Origin: an uncultured Collinsella sp.
GTDB lineage: Bacteria; Actinomycetota; Coriobacteriia; Coriobacteriales; Coriobacteriaceae
NCBI GenBank assembly: GCA_902493855.1
Contig: CABUQV010000010.1
Coordinates: 1 to 64,000, forward strand
Direction: 5' to 3'
DNA length: 64,000 nt
Shown: piece by piece, positions 1-10,234 of the stretch
How the letters are laid out: every line of letters begins with the position of its first letter
Position numbering within the stretch: position 1 is the first letter of the stretch
Notes under the pieces: generated by a model
Told to the model about the DNA's origin: nothing
What the model saw: only the letters and a program-made list of their open reading frames with translations
Database searches by the model: none
Position numbers and translations under genes: made by a program

Positions 1-1
1 G

Positions 2-55
2 CGGCTCAGGGCGATATACGCCGTGATGCGCGACCGGGTGCCCTACCGGGAGTAG
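2..55 (+). pseudogene. 3' end of a gene entering from the left, possibly an IS110-type transposase C-terminus
   Basis: An open frame enters the window at base 2 and stops at TAG 53-55. Its 17 residues end in AIYAVMRDRVPYRE. That resembles the extreme C-terminus of IS110-family transposases, which often end in a conserved RVIYAxLRDxxPY-like stretch. Only the tail is visible, so I cannot tell whether the upstream gene is intact. It could equally be the end of an unrelated protein. Confidence 0.3.
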
Positions 56-160
56 CCCCGACGGTTGACAAAACTATAGGAACACCCAATGACTAGTCGA
101 TTAGGAGTATCATCATCTGCGCAAATAAGCACGAAAGAGCATATTAGAGATTGAGAGCGT

Positions 161-1543
161 ATGGCTGACACCGCATCTAAGCACATTGACATGACCACCG
201 GCTCGCTGTGGCGCAATATTCCCCTGTTCGCCTTCCCCGTGGCCGCCACGAGCATCTTGGAGCAGCTGTCGAACCTTATCGCCACGGTCATCATCGGCAA
301 CTTCTCGGGCGACCAGGGAACCCTCGCCATGGCGGCGGTCGGCTCCAATGTTCCGCTTACCAGTCTTATGCTCAACCTGTTTATTGGCATGTCGCTTGGC
401 TCCAACGTGGTCATCGCCAACGCTATCGGCCGCAACGATCAGAACATGGTCAAACGCGCCGTCCATACCTCGATTTTAATGGCACTTGTGGGCTTTGGCG
501 TCATCGCGCTGGGCGAGATCTTTGCCGAGCCCATGCTCGCCGCGCTCAACGTTCCCGCCGAAACCATGCCGCTCGCTTCGCTCTACCTGCGCGTCTTTTT
601 ACTCAGCATGCCCTCGATCTTGCTCTACAACTTTGAGGCGGCGATCTTCCGCTCCGTCGGCATCACCCGCATGCCGCTGCAGGCGCTTGCCGTGTCCACC
701 GTCCTCAACATTGGCCTGGACCTCATCTTTGTCCCCGTACTCCACTGGGGCGTCGCGGGCGTCGCCATCGCCACCGCCATCGCCTACACCGTCAGCGCCG
801 CTACACTCTTTATCCGCCTGCTCAAGACCGACTCCGTCGTCCGCGTCACCCCACGCGACCTGGCTATCGACCCCGTCGCCCTCAAGCGCATCGTCAAGAT
901 CGGACTGCCCGCCGGCATCCAAAGCGCTGTCTTTGCCGTCGCCAACATCATCATCCAGTCTGCCATCAACAGCCTGGGCACCGAGGTCATGGCGGCATCG
1001 AGCGCCGCCATGAGCCTGGAGTACGTGTGCTACAACCTGCTCAACAGTTTTAGCCAGGCTTGCACCACCTTTGTGGGACAAAACCACGGTGCTCGCCAGA
1101 TCGACCGCTGCACCAAAACGCTTAAGGTCTGCCTGGTCGAAGGCGGTATCGTTGCCCTCACCACGATTATCGTTATTGTCGGCCTCGGGCGCGAAATCCT
1201 ATCGCTGTTCAACAGCGATCCCAACATCGTCTCGATCGGCTATATCCGCGTGTGCTCGATCTTCCCGGCGTACGCCTTTAGCATGTTCTACGAAAACATG
1301 TCCGGCTACCTGCGCGGATTTGGTATCTCGCTCATGCCCGCCCTCATCACCATGATTTGTGTCTGCGGCATCCGCTTCTACTGGGTGTTCTGCGTGTTCC
1401 CACACTTCCGCACCTTTGCGAACATCATGATGGTCTACCCCATCAGCCTGGGCACCACGGCGTTCTTTATGGTCGTGGCGGTATTACTCTGCCACCCGGC
1501 ACGCACCTATCGCGCCGCCCAAGCCAAAGCGACAGCCCGCTAA
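161..1543 (+). CDS. MATE family multidrug/toxin efflux transporter
   Basis: 460-residue integral membrane protein of the MATE family, which exports cationic drugs or metabolites using Na+ or H+ gradients. The N-terminus (GSLWRNIPLFAFPVAATSILEQL) and the twelve-helix pattern in two repeated halves are typical, and length matches the family's usual 440-470. The start ATG at 161 follows a GAGAG sequence. The convergent LysR gene ends just downstream at 1571, with no obvious terminator between. Substrate cannot be read from the sequence. Confidence 0.9.
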   Translation: MADTASKHIDMTTGSLWRNIPLFAFPVAATSILEQLSNLIATVIIGNFSGDQGTLAMAAVGSNVPLTSLMLNLFIGMSLGSNVVIANAIGRNDQNMVKRAVHTSILMALVGFGVIALGEIFAEPMLAALNVPAETMPLASLYLRVFLLSMPSILLYNFEAAIFRSVGITRMPLQALAVSTVLNIGLDLIFVPVLHWGVAGVAIATAIAYTVSAATLFIRLLKTDSVVRVTPRDLAIDPVALKRIVKIGLPAGIQSAVFAVANIIIQSAINSLGTEVMAASSAAMSLEYVCYNLLNSFSQACTTFVGQNHGARQIDRCTKTLKVCLVEGGIVALTTIIVIVGLGREILSLFNSDPNIVSIGYIRVCSIFPAYAFSMFYENMSGYLRGFGISLMPALITMICVCGIRFYWVFCVFPHFRTFANIMMVYPISLGTTAFFMVVAVLLCHPARTYRAAQAKATAR

Positions 1544-1570
1544 ACGCCACACTCAACGCCACGCCAGTCA

Positions 1571-2437
1571 TTAATTGACAATATGCGAGCTCATATAGTC
1601 GATAAAGCGCCTCGTGGCGATAGGCATGGTGTCCAAGCTGCGCCAGGCCGCCACTACGTCACGCGAGGGAGCGTGCACGATGGGACGTACGCGAATATCG
1701 GCCTGCATGCCCTCGACGGTACGGCGATACAGCATGCTCACGCCTAGGCCCTCCTCCACCATCGCCATGATGGTGTAGTCGTCGGTCACCTCACTCGTCA
1801 CGTGTGGCGACAGCCCATGCGCCGCGAATGCATCGAGCACCAGGCTCTGTTCGCCCTCATCCAGCAGCACAAACGGCTCGGACGCCAGGTCGGCAAGTGT
1901 CACCTTTTCCTTTGCCGTCAGCGGATGCGCAGCCGGCAACAATGCCACCAACTCGTCGTGATAGACCACGCGCTTCTCGAGCCCAGCGGTAAATCCGCGC
2001 GCCGTAAAACAAAAATCAACCACGCCATCGTGCACCCACTGGGCGTTGCGCGTGTAATCGCCCTGCTTGAGGGTAAAGTGTACGCCCGGGTGCAGGGCCC
2101 CAAAGTCGCGGATCACGCGCGGCAACACGGTTCGACTCACGTTGGTAAACGTCGCAATACGAATATCAGTCGAGGAAAGTCCCAGCAGCTCCTGGCGCTT
2201 GCCCTCGAGCTCGGCCTCGGCGGTCACGATCTGGCGCAGGTACGGCAGATACTGCTTGCCGTCGCGCGTAAGCGAAACGCCCTGCTTGCCGCGCTCGATA
2301 AGCGTGGTGCCTAACTCGCGCTCGAGCGCCTTGACGGCCTGGCTCACCGCACTTTGCGTATAGCCCAGCTCATCGGCCGCGCCCTTAAGACTGCCGCGAT
2401 CGACCACCATACAAACAATCTGATACCGCGATGCCAT
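1571..2437 (-). CDS. LysR family transcriptional regulator
   Basis: 288 residues. An N-terminal winged helix-turn-helix (about residues 3-60; the segment LGYTQSAVSQAVKALERELG is the recognition region) is followed by a LysR substrate-binding domain (about 90-285). The ATG is preceded by GGGAGG. LysR proteins usually control a divergent neighbour, and here the gene diverges from the EamA transporter at 2596 with about 160 bp between them, so that transporter is a plausible target. The inducer is unknown. Confidence 0.9.
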   Translation of the reverse strand: MASRYQIVCMVVDRGSLKGAADELGYTQSAVSQAVKALERELGTTLIERGKQGVSLTRDGKQYLPYLRQIVTAEAELEGKRQELLGLSSTDIRIATFTNVSRTVLPRVIRDFGALHPGVHFTLKQGDYTRNAQWVHDGVVDFCFTARGFTAGLEKRVVYHDELVALLPAAHPLTAKEKVTLADLASEPFVLLDEGEQSLVLDAFAAHGLSPHVTSEVTDDYTIMAMVEEGLGVSMLYRRTVEGMQADIRVRPIVHAPSRDVVAAWRSLDTMPIATRRFIDYMSSHIVN

Positions 2438-2595
2438 TGTGCCTCCCCATCGATGTAGCCGTAAAACGTTTTGCCAGGGCTTTTTCTGCCAACATTAGCA
2501 TTTCTTAATCATACTGAAGATACATTCGCTTTACTACATCCACATCTGGGAGCAGAATCCTTTTTACGAAACCGTTCTGTAACAAAAGGAGCCCC

Positions 2596-3498
2596 ATGGA
2601 TCGCAAAAAAGCAATCGCGCTCTCATTTTCCGTTCCCGTCGCATGGGGCTTTTCGTATCCCCTCATGAAGATCGGCATGGACAGTATGAACGCCACGAGC
2701 ATCGTCGCCCTACGCTGCATCATCGCCTTTGTGGCCTGCCTGCTGCTCTTCCACAAACGCGCTTTCCGCATCAACCGCGACCTTGTGGTCCGCGCCGCCA
2801 TCATCGGCGCCATTATGGCAACCGAGCTCACCTGCATGTGCCTGGGCTCCAGCCTCACTTCTGCCTCCACTGCCGGCTTTTTGCAGAGCCTGACGGTCGT
2901 GATCGTGCCGTTTGCCAACGCCGCCCTGCTGCGCCGCGCCCCCGAGCGCAAAGTGCTCGTCGGCACCGCCATCGTCACCTGCGGTATGTTGCTGCTCTCG
3001 GGCGCCGACTTTACCAGCCTGAACCCGGGCGCGCTCATCATGCTGCTCTCCGCCTTTGTCTATGCCGGCCATATCATTGTGGCGAAGCGCTTTGTCGAAG
3101 ATGTCGACCCGCTGGCTCTGGGCGTTTGGCAGCTGGGCTTCGGCGGCCTGTTCTCGGGCGTCGCGGCATTCACCTTTGGCGGCTTCACGCTTCCCAGCAC
3201 GCCGAGCGAGATTGTCGTTGTCGTCGCGCTCGCACTCATCTGCTCTGCCTACGGCTTTATCACCCAGACGCTCGTGCAACCCCACGTGCCTGCCGAGACC
3301 ACCGGCTTCGCCTTCTCGCTCGAGCCGGTATGCTCCGCCGTCTTCTCGTTCTTCCTGGTCGGCGAGGTCCTGAGTCCCATCGCCTTCTTTGGCGCCGCTC
3401 TCATCCTCACCGGCGTCATGGTGGCAACCGTCGAGCTTCCACGCCTCCGCGCGCATGGACAGGCTCGAATGGCAGGAGCGCCCGAGCACGTCTCGTAG
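2596..3498 (+). CDS. EamA/DMT superfamily transporter
   Basis: 300-residue inner-membrane protein with ten predicted helices in two EamA repeats. The PVAWGFSYPLMKIGMDSM start is typical of drug/metabolite exporters. Strong ribosome site AAAGGAG six bases before the ATG. It diverges from the LysR gene, suggesting regulated efflux or uptake of a small metabolite. A separate, unrelated EamA protein lies at 10235. Confidence 0.88.
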   Translation: MDRKKAIALSFSVPVAWGFSYPLMKIGMDSMNATSIVALRCIIAFVACLLLFHKRAFRINRDLVVRAAIIGAIMATELTCMCLGSSLTSASTAGFLQSLTVVIVPFANAALLRRAPERKVLVGTAIVTCGMLLLSGADFTSLNPGALIMLLSAFVYAGHIIVAKRFVEDVDPLALGVWQLGFGGLFSGVAAFTFGGFTLPSTPSEIVVVVALALICSAYGFITQTLVQPHVPAETTGFAFSLEPVCSAVFSFFLVGEVLSPIAFFGAALILTGVMVATVELPRLRAHGQARMAGAPEHVS

Positions 3499-3586
3499 AC
3501 CCCACTCTTCATACAGCCGCGGCATAAAGGCAACCGATGCGCCTTTACAATAGATGCCAACAGAGCATCTGCCATAAAGGAGCCCC

Positions 3587-4312
3587 ATGGACACCGCAAC
3601 TCGCGACCGCAACATAGCAACTTGGTTGGGCGATGCGCCGCAGCCGGTACGTGACACTACGAACCGGCTGCTCGAGCGCATCGCCTTTTTGCGTGCCGAG
3701 CAGACCATCTACCCGGCACAAGACGACATCCTCAATGCCCTCGCCTACACGCCGGCCGACCAGGTCAAGGTTGTCATCTTGGGTCAAGACCCCTATCACG
3801 GACCCAACCAGGCCATGGGGCTGTCGTTTTCGGTCCCCGCGACGCAAACCAAGTTGCCGCCGAGCCTGCGCAACATCTATAAGGAACTCAAAGCCGATTT
3901 GGGTTGCCCCATTCCCGCCACGGGAGACCTAACACCATGGGCACAGCAGGGCGTCCTGCTCCTCAACACTACGCTCACCGTGCGCGAGCATGCCGCCAAC
4001 TCGCACGCCAAACTAGGCTGGAGCACCCTGACCGACTACGTTATCGAACGCTGCTGTCAGCTGCCCCAACCGGTCGTCTTTTTGGCATGGGGCCGCTTTG
4101 CCCAACAGATGGTCGAAGGCAAACTCGCCGCGACCGGCGCGGGCAAGGCAACCGGCAAGTTCTGCCTGGCGTCCACGCACCCCTCGCCGCTTTCGGCCAA
4201 CCGTGCCACGGCAGAACTCCCCGCCTTTATGGGGTCGCGCCCCTTCTCCGCTGCCAATCGGCTACTCGAACAGCACGGCTCGACCCCCGTCAACTGGACT
4301 TGCCTCGGCTAA
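3587..4312 (+). CDS. ung: uracil-DNA glycosylase, family 1
   Basis: 241 residues. Removes uracil from DNA as the first step of base excision repair. The water-activating motif GQDPYHGPNQAMGLSFSV and the minor-groove loop HPSPLSA are intact, and length is normal for family 1. Ribosome site AAAGGAGCCCC before the ATG is nearly identical to that of the upstream EamA gene. A strong hairpin immediately downstream (4328-4361) probably terminates it. Confidence 0.97.
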   Translation: MDTATRDRNIATWLGDAPQPVRDTTNRLLERIAFLRAEQTIYPAQDDILNALAYTPADQVKVVILGQDPYHGPNQAMGLSFSVPATQTKLPPSLRNIYKELKADLGCPIPATGDLTPWAQQGVLLLNTTLTVREHAANSHAKLGWSTLTDYVIERCCQLPQPVVFLAWGRFAQQMVEGKLAATGAGKATGKFCLASTHPSPLSANRATAELPAFMGSRPFSAANRLLEQHGSTPVNWTCLG

Positions 4313-4327
4313 AAATCGATGCATCAA

Positions 4328-4361
4328 AAACGCGCCCGACGGCTTTCCATCGGGCGCGTTT
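4328..4361. terminator. bidirectional intrinsic terminator between ung and the SDR gene
   Basis: Stem CGCGCCCGA/TCGGGCGCG, with A-run before and T-run after, lying between two convergent genes. The symmetry suits termination from both sides. Confidence 0.85.
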
Positions 4362-4362
4362 C

Positions 4363-5043
4363 CTACTCGGGCCAAATAAATTGTGTGCGGCCGGCCTCGC
4401 CGCCATCGATCAGCAGGCTCTGCCCGGTCATAAACCGGTTGGTCACGCCCACAAAGTAGATCCACTCGGCGATCTCTTGGGCGGTGGCCCAGCGCTTAAG
4501 CGGCGTGAGCTCCATAATCTGGTTCCACAGGTGTTCGTCTTCCATCACGCAACGGTTGAGCGGCGTGATAACGCCACCCGGGTCCACACTGTTGGCGATA
4601 GCCTGCGGCGCCAGGCGGTTTGCAAGGTTTTTGGTGTAGGCAATAACGCCGCCCTTGCTGGCAGCATAGGCGGGAAACTCCGATCCCGTATGCCCGCTCG
4701 CCGACCCCACATTGACCACGGATTTAATAGCCGGCGTCGGCTTGGCGGCAAGCCCCTCCCCCACAAAGGCGTAGCGCTCGGTCACGTTGATGGTTCCACA
4801 CAGGTTGGCGGCGATGTCGTCGGCCGAATCCTGCGTACCGGCAACGTTGACGATTACCTGGGGTTCAAGGTCAACTGGAAACGAGTCCGGCTCGCGGACG
4901 TCAACGATCAGATGGCGGTAGTGCTCGTGTTCGATCGCCGCCGGCAGCAGATCAAAGCCCACGACCTCGTGGCCCTCGTCCAAAAAGCGCTGCACGCACG
5001 CGGCTCCGATACCGCCCGAAGCGCCCGTGATCAAAACCCGCAT
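4363..5043 (-). CDS. short-chain dehydrogenase/reductase (SDR)
   Basis: 226 residues. A classical SDR with the Rossmann nucleotide motif TGASGGIG near residue 6 and the catalytic YAASK with an upstream Ser (VGSASG). An NAD(P)-dependent oxidoreductase of unknown substrate; coriobacterial SDRs include hydroxysteroid dehydrogenases, but nothing here proves that. It follows the VUT gene by nine bases in the same direction, so the two are probably co-transcribed. It ends at the bidirectional terminator. Confidence 0.88.
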   Translation of the reverse strand: MRVLITGASGGIGAACVQRFLDEGHEVVGFDLLPAAIEHEHYRHLIVDVREPDSFPVDLEPQVIVNVAGTQDSADDIAANLCGTINVTERYAFVGEGLAAKPTPAIKSVVNVGSASGHTGSEFPAYAASKGGVIAYTKNLANRLAPQAIANSVDPGGVITPLNRCVMEDEHLWNQIMELTPLKRWATAQEIAEWIYFVGVTNRFMTGQSLLIDGGEAGRTQFIWPE

Positions 5044-5052
5044 ACTTGCTCC

Positions 5053-5775
5053 TTAGGCGGTTGCGTGGCGCTCGAGGTACTCGGAGCCCACATTCTCGCG
5101 CTCCCAGCCGCGCACGACCTTGTAGCCCACGGGGCTCAGGAAGACCTCGCACAGCAGCTCGGCGACAGCGCCGGTCAGCGAGCACATAAGGACTTGCACC
5201 CAGGTCCAACCAAAGAACGTGTGGCTCACCACAATGGCAAAGACCAGGTTGTCGATAAACTGGCCAACACCTGTGGACACATAGGAGCGGAAGGCGAAGC
5301 TCGCAAAGTTATTCTTTTTGAGCATACGGCCGAGCGACTGGTTGAGCGTGGAGTTAACCACGGCAGAAACGAGCATTGCCAGCGAAGAGCCCAGCACCAC
5401 GTACCAGGTGCCGCCGATGGTGGCGTTAAGGGCAGTGTTGACCTCGATCATGCCCGTGTCGTAGTAAGCACCCCACATGCCGGGCGTGAGCGAGCATGCC
5501 CAAAAGCACAGGCTCACGGCCAGGTTAACCAGCAGCGCGAGGATAGAGATTTTGATGGATGCCTTGGCGCCAAAGCGCTTGCAGATCATGTCCTGGCACA
5601 AAAACGAAACCCAGCTCACCACAAAGCCACAGTCGAGCGCCAGATACGGCAGACTGATCAGCTCTTTGTTGGCCAGCAGGTTCATCATGATGACGCTCAC
5701 GAAAAACAGCGAAACCGTTGCCGCGGGAATGCTCCGCAACAGGACCTTGTAGTCCTCCATGACTTTCTTGATCAT
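5053..5775 (-). CDS. VUT family (YhhQ-like) queuosine-precursor transporter
   Basis: 240-residue membrane protein with about six hydrophobic segments. It has the layout of the VUT/YhhQ family, which imports queuosine precursors such as preQ1 or queuine. Seen: the conserved early segment around VSVIMMNLLANKELISLPY and a DCGF/SFLCQDMICKRFGAKAS region typical of the family. Ribosome site AAAGGAG before the ATG. A folded leader with preQ1-I-like layout lies just upstream. Substrate assignment is by family only. Confidence 0.75.
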   Translation of the reverse strand: MIKKVMEDYKVLLRSIPAATVSLFFVSVIMMNLLANKELISLPYLALDCGFVVSWVSFLCQDMICKRFGAKASIKISILALLVNLAVSLCFWACSLTPGMWGAYYDTGMIEVNTALNATIGGTWYVVLGSSLAMLVSAVVNSTLNQSLGRMLKKNNFASFAFRSYVSTGVGQFIDNLVFAIVVSHTFFGWTWVQVLMCSLTGAVAELLCEVFLSPVGYKVVRGWERENVGSEYLERHATA

Positions 5776-5784
5776 TATGTACTC

Positions 5785-5831
5785 CTTTGGTTTTAGGTTT
5801 AACGAGCAGGATATCGGACCCGAACTGCTCG
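5785..5831 (-). promoter_or_regulatory. possible preQ1-I-like riboswitch leader of the VUT transporter gene
   Basis: Read on the minus strand, a 7-bp stem CGAGCAG/CTGCTCG closes a 15-base loop beginning TTCGGGTCC. It is followed by an A/C-rich tail (TTAAACCTAAAACC) that runs into the AAAGGAG ribosome site. This is the layout of preQ1-I riboswitches, in which loop bases pair with the tail at the Shine-Dalgarno; here GGGT could pair with an ACC in the tail. The gene product fits the ligand. It departs from the textbook consensus, so the call is tentative. Confidence 0.35.
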
Positions 5832-5931
5832 GACGCCCCGGTCTTGAGACGACGGTGGGTATGATAGCCGCTCACACGGCATCAGGCAAGCAAGCGGCGC
5901 GGCAGCCCCACAGGGCCACCGCGCCGATGCG

Positions 5932-7545
<1,614 letters not shown>

Positions 7546-7690
7546 GCGGATCCTTTCTTGCATTGAGTGCATTACGTCGATGTAACCGCACTATTGTAGC
7601 CGCGAAACCTCGCCATAGGGCGCCTATCAGGACAAATTCATCAGTTGGGGCTCGGACGGTGGGATGTCAGCGGTGTTCCGCGACGGTTTG

Positions 7691-8066
7691 TCTCAATCTG
7701 TAACACCTAGAAGAGTTTTTGACCTCCAGATGTTACAGGTTGAGATGAACGCACAGGGCGGGCAGCCAATATCTTGATCTGTAACAGTTAGCCAGCAAAA
7801 ACGGGTCTAGATGTTACAGATCAAGACAAATGAATGGACCTGTCGACAAAATCTCAATCTGTAACAGATAAACGGGTTTTTGACCTCCAGATGTTACAGA
7901 TCGAGACAAACGGTCGGACGTCTCAGAAAGATCTCAATCTGTAACAGTTAGCTGCCAAAAACAACTCCAGATGTTACAGATCGAGACAAATGAATGGACA
8001 GGCAAATAACGTCTCAATCTGTAACAGTTAGCCAGCAAAAACGGGTCTTAGTGTTACAGATTGAGA
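7691..8066. repeat. array of five palindromic units with an 80-bp period
   Basis: Five units, left arms starting at 7691, 7772, 7852, 7932 and 8012. Each has a 15-base arm like TCTCAATCTGTAACA, a loop of about 25 bases and the inverse arm like TGTTACAGATTGAGA, so each unit is about 55 bp with 25-bp separators. Loops share GTTTTTGACCTCCAG or GCCAGCAAAAACGGGTCT segments. Unit 2 carries paired changes in both arms (CTTGATC with GATCAAG) that keep the pairing. The array fills the gap between prfC and the GntR gene, and no ORF is credible there. It is not a CRISPR array because the repeats are palindromes and the separators are too similar. Confidence 0.9.
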
Positions 8067-8104
8067 TGAATGAGTAGAGGGACGGACAGCCCCGTAATTT
8101 CCTC

Positions 8105-8155
8105 TTGCATAACTGTGCATAATGTGTATATACTGTGCTTACCGGTTATATACAC
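8105..8155 (+). promoter_or_regulatory. promoter and inverted-repeat operator of the GntR/ABC operon
   Basis: A candidate promoter TTGCAT (8105-8110), 18-base spacer, TATACT (8129-8134) is overlapped by an inverted repeat GTGTATATA (8124-8132) / TATATACAC (8147-8155). GntR regulators of the YtrA group usually repress their own ABC operon, and the repeat covering the -10 box suits autorepression. Confidence 0.6.
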
Positions 8156-8182
8156 GTGTAGCCCATCAGCTAAGGAGCCGCT

Positions 8183-8563
8183 GTGGACATCATCCTATCC
8201 AATTCGAGCGATAAGCCCATCTACGAGCAGATAACCTCGCAGGTCAAAGCTCAGATCCTTTCGGGCACGCTTGCTGCGGGAGCCAAACTCCCCAGCATCC
8301 GTGCACTCGCGAGCGATCTTGGCGTGAGTGTCATCACCACCAAGCGCGCCTACGCCGACCTGGAGCAACTCGGCTTTATCTGCACTGTGCAGGGCAAGGG
8401 CTGTTTTGTCGCCGAGGGCAACCAAGAACTCTTGCGCGAAAATCAGCTCTGCCATATCGAAGAGCTGCTCGCACAGGCAGCAACGCAAGCCGAAGCCGTG
8501 GGCGTCACGCGCGATAAACTGCACGAGATGCTCGACCTGGTAGCCCCCGAAACCATGCAGTAA
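8183..8563 (+). CDS. GntR family regulator, YtrA subfamily
   Basis: 126 residues. The N-terminal winged helix (SNSSDKPIYEQITSQVKAQI onward, recognition helix LGVSVITTKRAYADLEQLGF) is followed by only about 50 residues. That short tail is typical of YtrA-type GntR proteins which control ABC transporter operons. It uses a GTG start with AAGGAG five bases upstream. First gene of an operon with the ATPase (23-base gap) and permease. Confidence 0.92.
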   Translation: MDIILSNSSDKPIYEQITSQVKAQILSGTLAAGAKLPSIRALASDLGVSVITTKRAYADLEQLGFICTVQGKGCFVAEGNQELLRENQLCHIEELLAQAATQAEAVGVTRDKLHEMLDLVAPETMQ

Positions 8564-8586
8564 CCATCTGCAAGAAAGGCTATGCC

Positions 8587-9468
8587 ATGCAAAACTTGCT
8601 AGAACTCAAAAGCATCTCACGCCGCGTGAGCGACCGCTTTTCGCTACGTGGCGTCACGTTGGCCGTGGAGCCCGGCCAAATTGTTGGCTTTGTGGGCGCA
8701 AACGGCGCCGGCAAGACGACGACCATTCGCGCCACGCTTGGGCTTATAAAGCTCGATGCCGGCGAGGTGCACCTGTTTGGGCAGCGCTGTGGCACCGACG
8801 CGCCCGATGAGTCGCAACGCCACCTGCGCTCTCGCATCGGCCTCGTGCTGGACACATGCCCCTTTCCCTCCACGCTCAAGGTCGGCCAGATCGAGGCGCT
8901 CGTAGGCCCGGCGTACCCCACGTGGGACCGCGAAACGTTCGCCGGATTCATCAACCGATTTGGCCTCGATCCCAAGACAAAAGTCAAGGACCTCTCCCGC
9001 GGCATGGGTATGAAGCTGCAGCTCGCCTGCGCGCTCAGCCACCATGCCAAGCTGCTCGTTTTGGACGAAGCCACCGCGGGCCTCGATCCCATGGCACGCG
9101 AGGAACTGCTCGATGAGCTGCTCGCCTTTGTCGCCGACGGCCAGCGCAGCGTGCTGCTCTCGAGCCACATTACGCCTGATCTCGATCGTGCTGCCGACCG
9201 CGTCATCTGCATCGATAACGGCTCGATTGTGTTTGACCTGCCACGCGAGGACATTACCGACCGCGCCGGCATCGCCCACTGCACCCAGGCACAGGCCGCC
9301 GAGCTCATGGCTTGCGTCGAAGGCACCCGCGCCGCCCGCCACGCCTACAGCGTGGACGTGCTCGTGCCCAACCACCGCGAAGTGCTCGAGGCCTTCCCCG
9401 AGATTCCCTGCGATCGGGCAACCATTGATGACTATCTTCGCTTCATGCTGAAAGGGGCTTTGAAATGA
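8587..9468 (+). CDS. ABC transporter ATP-binding protein (ABC-2 type)
   Basis: 293 residues. Walker A GANGAGKTT near residue 38, a degenerate signature (LSRGMGMKLQLA) and Walker B LLVLDEATAGLD. Follows the GntR gene and overlaps the permease by four bases (ATGA), indicating translational coupling. Together they resemble YtrB/BcrA-type exporters induced by cell-envelope stress. The exported substrate is unknown. Confidence 0.92.
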   Translation: MQNLLELKSISRRVSDRFSLRGVTLAVEPGQIVGFVGANGAGKTTTIRATLGLIKLDAGEVHLFGQRCGTDAPDESQRHLRSRIGLVLDTCPFPSTLKVGQIEALVGPAYPTWDRETFAGFINRFGLDPKTKVKDLSRGMGMKLQLACALSHHAKLLVLDEATAGLDPMAREELLDELLAFVADGQRSVLLSSHITPDLDRAADRVICIDNGSIVFDLPREDITDRAGIAHCTQAQAAELMACVEGTRAARHAYSVDVLVPNHREVLEAFPEIPCDRATIDDYLRFMLKGALK

Positions 9469-10166
9469 AACGCGCCATTATGTCCGAGCTTGCCATCGTT
9501 CGCACGCTCGTCCCGAGCATCGCAGGTGTCGGCCTGTCCATCTTCGTCGTGCTGACCGCCGTCAACGCATCGAATGGTGATTCCGACATGAGCGCCGCCG
9601 GCGCCTTCGCGATCAGTGCCATGTCGCCTATCATGGCCATGACGTCGCTGGCCGGGCTCGACAACCAAAACGGATGGGAGCGCTATCGGACAACGCTGCC
9701 CATCTCACGCAAAGACATCGTCAGCGCACGCTACCTGTGCATCACTATTTTCTCGGTCATCATGGCGTGCGCGGGCGCGCTGTTGAGTATCGTCGCCATC
9801 CCGATCTTAAACAGCGTGGGTATCCCCTCCACGGGAGAGACCGTCTTTGAGACCGCAATCGCCTCGGCAATATCGATGCTTTTCTCCCTCATGGCGGTGT
9901 TTTTGGTACTGCCTCTGTTCTTTCGATTTGAACACATGAAGGCGCAACGCCTATCCGTTGGTCTGTACGCCCTATACATGTGCCTTATCATGGTCACGCT
10001 AAACTCATTTAACCCCATCAACAACCAGCTCATGTCGATTGCAGGGACGAATCCCGATCCTGCCGTCCTCGGTTGCCTGTGTGGTGCCGTCGCGCTGGCA
10101 ACGGTCGTCCTTGGCGTTGTCAGCTGTGCCATCAGCACCAAGGTCTACCGAGCACGCGACCTATAG
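9465..10166 (+). CDS. ABC-2 transporter permease
   Basis: 233-residue membrane protein with about six hydrophobic segments. A cytosolic loop after the second segment carries NGWERYRTTLPISRKDIV, a pattern common in ABC-2 permeases of GntR-linked exporters. The start overlaps the ATPase stop by four bases. It completes the GntR-ATPase-permease operon. Confidence 0.88.
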   Translation: MKRAIMSELAIVRTLVPSIAGVGLSIFVVLTAVNASNGDSDMSAAGAFAISAMSPIMAMTSLAGLDNQNGWERYRTTLPISRKDIVSARYLCITIFSVIMACAGALLSIVAIPILNSVGIPSTGETVFETAIASAISMLFSLMAVFLVLPLFFRFEHMKAQRLSVGLYALYMCLIMVTLNSFNPINNQLMSIAGTNPDPAVLGCLCGAVALATVVLGVVSCAISTKVYRARDL

Positions 10167-10234
10167 GCAAGCGCGGTATCATCGGACATGCGCCATAGAT
10201 CTGGCGTGATCTTTTTTGAGGAGGCACCGCACCC

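Noticed and set aside
3904..5796. 630-residue plus-strand ORF
   Set aside because: Antisense to the SDR and VUT genes and overlapping ung; its His/Arg-rich composition is typical of a shadow frame in G+C-rich DNA.
7691..8066. CRISPR array
   Set aside because: The repeating units are palindromes with similar loops and separators; no variable spacers and no cas genes.
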